Assembly: GCA_041660405.1 (NCBI GenBank)
Contig: JBAZWL010000021.1
Coordinates: forward strand, 17,420-81,419
DNA from: Taibaiella sp041660405
GTDB lineage: Bacteria > Bacteroidota > Bacteroidia > Chitinophagales > Chitinophagaceae
Length of the DNA stretch: 64,000 nucleotides
Reading direction: 5' to 3'
Position 1 is the stretch's first letter. Every line of letters starts with the position of its first letter. Positions 60,453 to 64,000 of the stretch are shown piece by piece. Below the pieces are notes generated by a model. It worked only from the letters and a program-made list of their open reading frames with translations, searched no databases and was not told the DNA's origin. Both the position numbers and the translations under genes were made by a program.

Positions 60453-61013
60453 CTAATGTAGTTGATCCAGTGCAATATTTAATTTCAGCACATTGATCTT
60501 TTCGGGCCCGAAAATTCCTAACAAAGGTTTTTCTGTATGCTGTGCAATAAGTTCGTTCAAAGCTTGCTCGGAAAGATGCCTTACCGCAGCAATGCGTTTC
60601 ACCTGCACGTTTGCAGCTTTGGAAGAGATATGGGGATCCAAACCGCTGCCACTCGCAGTAACCAGTTCGACTGGTATCTGCTTCTTGGTAATACCCGGAT
60701 TGTGTACCAGGAAGGTATCTATCCTTGCCTGTACCAAGGCAAGATACTCTTTATTTGACGGACCTTTATTGCTCCCGCCGCTACCTGCAGCATTGTAATT
60801 TACTGCCGAAGGACGGCCATTGAAATAACGGTCTTCTGTGAACGACTGTCCTATATTGGCATAGTATTGTTTGCCATTGGCTTCGATTATTTCGCCTTTC
60901 CCTTTGCCTGGCGACAGCATTGCTGCGCCATACACGATAAAGGTATAAATACCGGAAAAGAAAAGCAATAATACCAGGGTTAAGCGTAAAGAAGAAATCA
61001 GGTTGGTTTTCAT
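60453..61013 (-). CDS. kdpC: Potassium-transporting ATPase subunit C
   Basis: 186 residues. One N-terminal membrane span (RLTLVLLLFFSGIYTFIVYG) anchors the chaperone-like periplasmic domain. Characteristic KdpC segments: IGQSFTEDRYFNGRPSAVNYNAAGSGGSN, and LVTASGSGLDPHISSKAANVQVKRIA. KdpC increases the ATP affinity of KdpB within the KdpFABC pump. It lies 11 bases after kdpB. Confidence 0.95.
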   Translation of the reverse strand: MKTNLISSLRLTLVLLLFFSGIYTFIVYGAAMLSPGKGKGEIIEANGKQYYANIGQSFTEDRYFNGRPSAVNYNAAGSGGSNKGPSNKEYLALVQARIDTFLVHNPGITKKQIPVELVTASGSGLDPHISSKAANVQVKRIAAVRHLSEQALNELIAQHTEKPLLGIFGPEKINVLKLNIALDQLH

Positions 61014-61024
61014 TTTAATAATAT

Positions 61025-63064
61025 TTAAAGGAATAAGGACACGATAATATCAATCAATTTGATACCGATAAAAGGTACTATAATACCACCAAGGCCATAG
61101 ATAAGCAAGTTCCTCCTGAGCAATGCACTTGCCCCTATGGGCTTGTAGGCTACTCCCTTTAAAGCCAACGGTATCAACAAAGGGATAATGATAGCGTTAA
61201 AAATGACTGCTGAAAGGATTGCGCTTTCCGGGCTATGCAGTTGCATGATATTGATACCTTGCAACGCTGGTATAGAAGTAATGAACAATGCCGGGACAAT
61301 AGCAAAATATTTAGCCACATCATTGGCAATACTGAAGGTCGTTAATGTTCCCCTGGTCATCAGTAATTGCTTACCGATCTCAACGATCTCGATAAGTTTG
61401 GTAGGGTCGTTATCCAGGTCCACCATATTACCGGCTTCTTTTGCCGCCTGCGTTCCACTATTCATCGCTACACCAACATCAGCCTGGGCCAATGCAGGGG
61501 CATCATTGGTACCATCGCCCATCATAGCTACCAGTTTACCCGTATGCTGTTCGGCTTTGATATAATTCATTTTATCTTCCGGTTTGGCTTCCGCTATAAA
61601 GTCATCCACACCAGCTTTTTCGGCGATAAATTTTGCAGTAAGTGGATTATCTCCGGTTACCATTACGGTCTTCACGCCCATTTTACGTAAACGCTGGAAA
61701 CGCTCCTGGATACCGGGTTTGATAATGTCCTGCAACTCAATGACACCGATCACCTTCTCGTTCTCCGCAACTACCAGAGGTGTACCACCATTACCCGCTA
61801 TTGCCTTTACATGTTGATTTACATCTTCAGGATATTCATTTCCTGCCCGTTCAACTATTTGTCTAATAGAGTCCGCAGCACCTTTGCGTATACGTACCAA
61901 ACCAAAGTTGATACCGGAACTGCGTGTTTCTGCAGTGAATTCAATAAAGTGTGGTTGCTCTATCTTATAGCTTTTAGGATCAATGCCACTAAGTTCAATA
62001 ATAGATTTTCCTTCCGGTGTATCATCTGCCATAGAGCTTAATACAGCACATTTAATAAAATGTTGTTCTTCTATACCCTTTGCAGGAAAGAAATGTGTTG
62101 CCTTGCGATTTCCGATAGTAATGGTTCCTGTTTTATCCAGGAGCAAAGTGTCAATATCACCTGCAGTTTCCACAGCCTTACCACTTTTGGTAATCACATT
62201 GGCACGCAATGCCCTGTCCATTCCCGCTATGCCAATGGCGGATAGCAACCCACCTATAGTGGTAGGAATAAGGCATACAAACAAGGAGATAAAAGCAGCT
62301 ATAGTAATAGGTGTATTAGCAAAATCACCAAAGGGTTTTAAGGTAGTACATACGATTACAAACACAAGGGTAAAGCCAGCAAGCAAAATAGTCAGGGCTA
62401 TTTCATTTGGCGTTTTTTGCCTGCTTGCGCCTTCAACCAGGGCAATCATTTTATCCAGGAAGCTTTCACCAGGTTCGGTAGTTACCTTCACTTTGATCTT
62501 ATCTGAAAGTACTTTGGTACCACCGGTCACACTACTTTTATCTCCGCCGGATTCCCTGATTACCGGTGCAGATTCCCCGGTGATGGCACTTTCATCTATC
62601 GTAGCGAGACCTTCTACAATTTCGCCATCAGTAGGAATGATATCTCCCGCTTCGCAAATAAACAGGTCACCTTTCTTTAGTTCTGAAGAGGGAACAATAT
62701 GAATTTCGTTCATAAATATTTCCCCCATGATCTCTACTTTTTTTGCGGGTGTTTCTTCGCGGGTCTTGCGCAGACTGTTGGCTTGTGCCTTGCCCCTGGC
62801 TTCTGCTATGGCTTCTGCAAAATTGGCAAAAAGCAGTGTAAGCAATAGTACCCCGAATATGACGAGATTATAAGACAGGGATCCCTGGGAGTTTTCTCCT
62901 GTTGCGATCCATATACAAACCATCATCATTACAAGCGTTCCGATCCATACGGTAAACATAACCGGGTTGCGGAACATGATCTTCGGATTGAGCTTCACGA
63001 ACGCTTGTTGCAAAGCTTCAACCGCCAGGTCTTTCTGAAATAGTGATGTCTTTTGATTTTTCAT
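61025..63064 (-). CDS. kdpB: Potassium-transporting P-type ATPase subunit B
   Basis: 679 residues from the ATG at 63064 (the frame upstream to 63124 is not conserved). It is the catalytic P-type ATPase of the Kdp pump. TGES (162-165) in the actuator domain, the phosphorylated D310 in DKTGTIT, the nucleotide-binding domain with ETRSSGINFG, and the hinge GDGTNDAPALAQADVGVAMNSGTQAAKEAG are all intact. TM segments with the KdpB-type cation site GGLLSAIGIAGMDR are seen. Normal length and unbroken. Confidence 0.96.
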   Translation of the reverse strand: MKNQKTSLFQKDLAVEALQQAFVKLNPKIMFRNPVMFTVWIGTLVMMMVCIWIATGENSQGSLSYNLVIFGVLLLTLLFANFAEAIAEARGKAQANSLRKTREETPAKKVEIMGEIFMNEIHIVPSSELKKGDLFICEAGDIIPTDGEIVEGLATIDESAITGESAPVIRESGGDKSSVTGGTKVLSDKIKVKVTTEPGESFLDKMIALVEGASRQKTPNEIALTILLAGFTLVFVIVCTTLKPFGDFANTPITIAAFISLFVCLIPTTIGGLLSAIGIAGMDRALRANVITKSGKAVETAGDIDTLLLDKTGTITIGNRKATHFFPAKGIEEQHFIKCAVLSSMADDTPEGKSIIELSGIDPKSYKIEQPHFIEFTAETRSSGINFGLVRIRKGAADSIRQIVERAGNEYPEDVNQHVKAIAGNGGTPLVVAENEKVIGVIELQDIIKPGIQERFQRLRKMGVKTVMVTGDNPLTAKFIAEKAGVDDFIAEAKPEDKMNYIKAEQHTGKLVAMMGDGTNDAPALAQADVGVAMNSGTQAAKEAGNMVDLDNDPTKLIEIVEIGKQLLMTRGTLTTFSIANDVAKYFAIVPALFITSIPALQGINIMQLHSPESAILSAVIFNAIIIPLLIPLALKGVAYKPIGASALLRRNLLIYGLGGIIVPFIGIKLIDIIVSLFL

Positions 63065-63086
63065 TATCGTCGTGTTAATTATCTGT

Positions 63087-63143
63087 GAGCATTGCTTATT
63101 GGGCGATGCGTATTGAATATTCAATGACCAACATACAATGCTC
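63087..63143. repeat. Nested palindromes between kdpA and kdpB
   Basis: Outer arms GAGCATTG (63087-63094) and CAATGCTC (63136-63143) enclose an exact 14-bp palindrome ATTGAATATTCAAT (63112-63125) in the 100-base kdpA-kdpB gap. This could be a protein-binding site or an RNA structure that tunes kdpB translation. Confidence 0.6.
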
Positions 63144-63164
63144 TATATTCAATTTGTGTATGGG

Positions 63165-64000
63165 TTATTTTATAGAAAAATATTCAGCTATAGGTCCCAG
63201 CGTCAGTGAAGGGAAAAAGGATAAAGCAGCTACAATAAAAATAACAGCCAGTATCATGATTCCAAACGTGCCTGTATCCGTTTTCAGCGTTCCTGAACCT
63301 TCCGGTATATACTTTTTACCCGCCAGGATACCGGCAATGGCTACAGGCCCTATAATGGGCAGGAACCGGGAAAGGATCAACACTAATCCTGTGCTGATAT
63401 TCCACCACATGGTATTATCGCCCAGGCCTTCAAAACCACTACCATTGTTAGCTGCAGATGAAGTGTATTCGTAAAGCACTTCACTAAAGCCATGATAGCC
63501 GGGATTGTTTAAAGTACTGGCTGTATATTGTGGGAAAGCCACGCCTAGTGCTGTTCCTGCTAATATCAGCAAGGGCTGTAACAAGGCAATAATCATTGCT
63601 ATCTTCATTTCCCGTGCCTCGATCTTTTTACCTATAAACTCGGGTGTACGTCCTACCATTAGACCACTGACAAATACAGCCAGTATGATGAAGATGAAAA
63701 AGTTCAGCAGCCCTACCCCACAGCCTCCGTAAAAGCAATTGATCATCATAGCCAGCAATTGATTCATACCAGATAACGGCATAAAGCTATCATGCATACT
63801 ATTGACAGAGCCTGTAGAAATTACCGTAGTTACAATACTCCAGAAACCTGAAGTGGCAGCGCCAAAGCGGGTTTCTTTACCTTCCATAGCACCTGAACCC
63901 ACATCTATGCCCATCCTTGCCAACACCGGATTTCCACCAGTCTCCATTACGATATTCGGAATAGCAAGACACAGGAATCCTATAGTCATTACGCTAAAAA
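63165..64000 (-). CDS. kdpA: Potassium-transporting ATPase subunit A (5' part cut by window)
   Basis: K+-translocating subunit of the Kdp pump, related to the SKT family of potassium channels. 277 C-terminal residues are visible; the full protein is about 560, so the N-terminal half and kdpF lie beyond the window edge. Visible features are AIPNIVMETGGNP, a selectivity-filter-type MINCFYGGCGVGLLNFF, VSGLMVGRTPEFIGKKIEAREMK and a last block FLPIIGPVAIAGILAGKKYIPEG. The frame stays open through base 64000 (codons for F-S-V before the first Met). Confidence 0.95.
   Translation of the reverse strand, partial: FSVMTIGFLCLAIPNIVMETGGNPVLARMGIDVGSGAMEGKETRFGAATSGFWSIVTTVISTGSVNSMHDSFMPLSGMNQLLAMMINCFYGGCGVGLLNFFIFIILAVFVSGLMVGRTPEFIGKKIEAREMKIAMIIALLQPLLILAGTALGVAFPQYTASTLNNPGYHGFSEVLYEYTSSAANNGSGFEGLGDNTMWWNISTGLVLILSRFLPIIGPVAIAGILAGKKYIPEGSGTLKTDTGTFGIMILAVIFIVAALSFFPSLTLGPIAEYFSIK

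Noticed and set aside
1..64000. tRNA or rRNA genes
   Set aside because: I looked for the TTCGA T-arm core and cloverleaf-like stretches in the gaps and saw none that were convincing.

Overview
The window comes from a Bacteroidota chromosome, most likely family Chitinophagaceae or a near relative; the family level is inference. The evidence is type IX secretion (T9SS) sorting domains on several exported proteins, a PorP/SprF-family outer-membrane protein, DUF4294 and DUF4295 proteins, bacillithiol synthesis, almost no Shine-Dalgarno sequences, and promoters of the Bacteroidota form TTTG-N19-TAnnTTTG (best seen before rplU and rpmA). No tRNA, rRNA, CRISPR array or prophage was seen. One insertion sequence is present.

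Layout. 1-2.7 kb: end of the ribosomal spc operon (rplO, secY), then an MlaE-type lipid-transporter permease without its ATPase. 2.8-9.7 kb, minus strand: priA, a large 12-repeat T9SS cargo protein, and the rpmB-rpmG-DUF4295 operon. 10-13.5 kb: bshB1, a DUF4294 protein, upp, and a PorP/SprF-like gene. 14-16.8 kb: three tandem paralogous T9SS cargo proteins. 16.9-23.8 kb: recR; a von Willebrand A (VWA) domain protein; a striking 22-bp tandem array; a sensor kinase; a phosphohexomutase; and a polysaccharide flippase broken by a frameshift. 23.9-34.9 kb: cold-shock protein, secreted unknown protein, GT39 glycosyltransferase, DsbD-like thiol exporter, YceI, a large propeller/barrel surface protein and a very small T9SS type B protein. 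35-41.3 kb: a membrane pyrophosphatase fused to an OmpA domain, an MpaB-like oxygenase, a heptosyltransferase-like GT9, a META lipoprotein, rplU-rpmA, and a Lys/Ala-rich histone H1-like protein. 41.4-46.1 kb: two overlapping paralogous surface proteins, a polyglycine-hydrolase-like serine hydrolase, an intact IS982-type element and a 21-bp tandem array. 46.2-54.8 kb: housekeeping and small genes (folB, a MoxR ATPase, rhodanese, an LutA-like protein, prfB, an MgtC-family protein, a secreted papain-like peptidase) interspersed with palindromic repeats. 55-64 kb, minus strand: a potassium-transport kdp operon.

The kdp locus reads kdpA (cut by the window edge), kdpB, kdpC, an outer-membrane barrel, a small unknown gene, a kinase-less KdpD sensor half, a separate HAMP-PAS histidine kinase, and then a 2'-5' RNA ligase-like gene. 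No KdpE-like response regulator is in the window. The kinase half of KdpD has become a separate gene. A porin and an unknown 119-residue protein sit inside the cluster, so it looks like a trans-envelope potassium uptake module with its sensor.

Most notable for follow-up: two non-coding tandem arrays with 21-22 bp periods (about two helical turns) carrying ordered sub-variants; the pyrophosphatase-OmpA fusion; the vestigial second porin tail in the kdp cluster; the frameshifted flippase; the T9SS type B sorting domain with almost no cargo; and palindromic repeats whose arms supply the stop codons of neighbouring genes.
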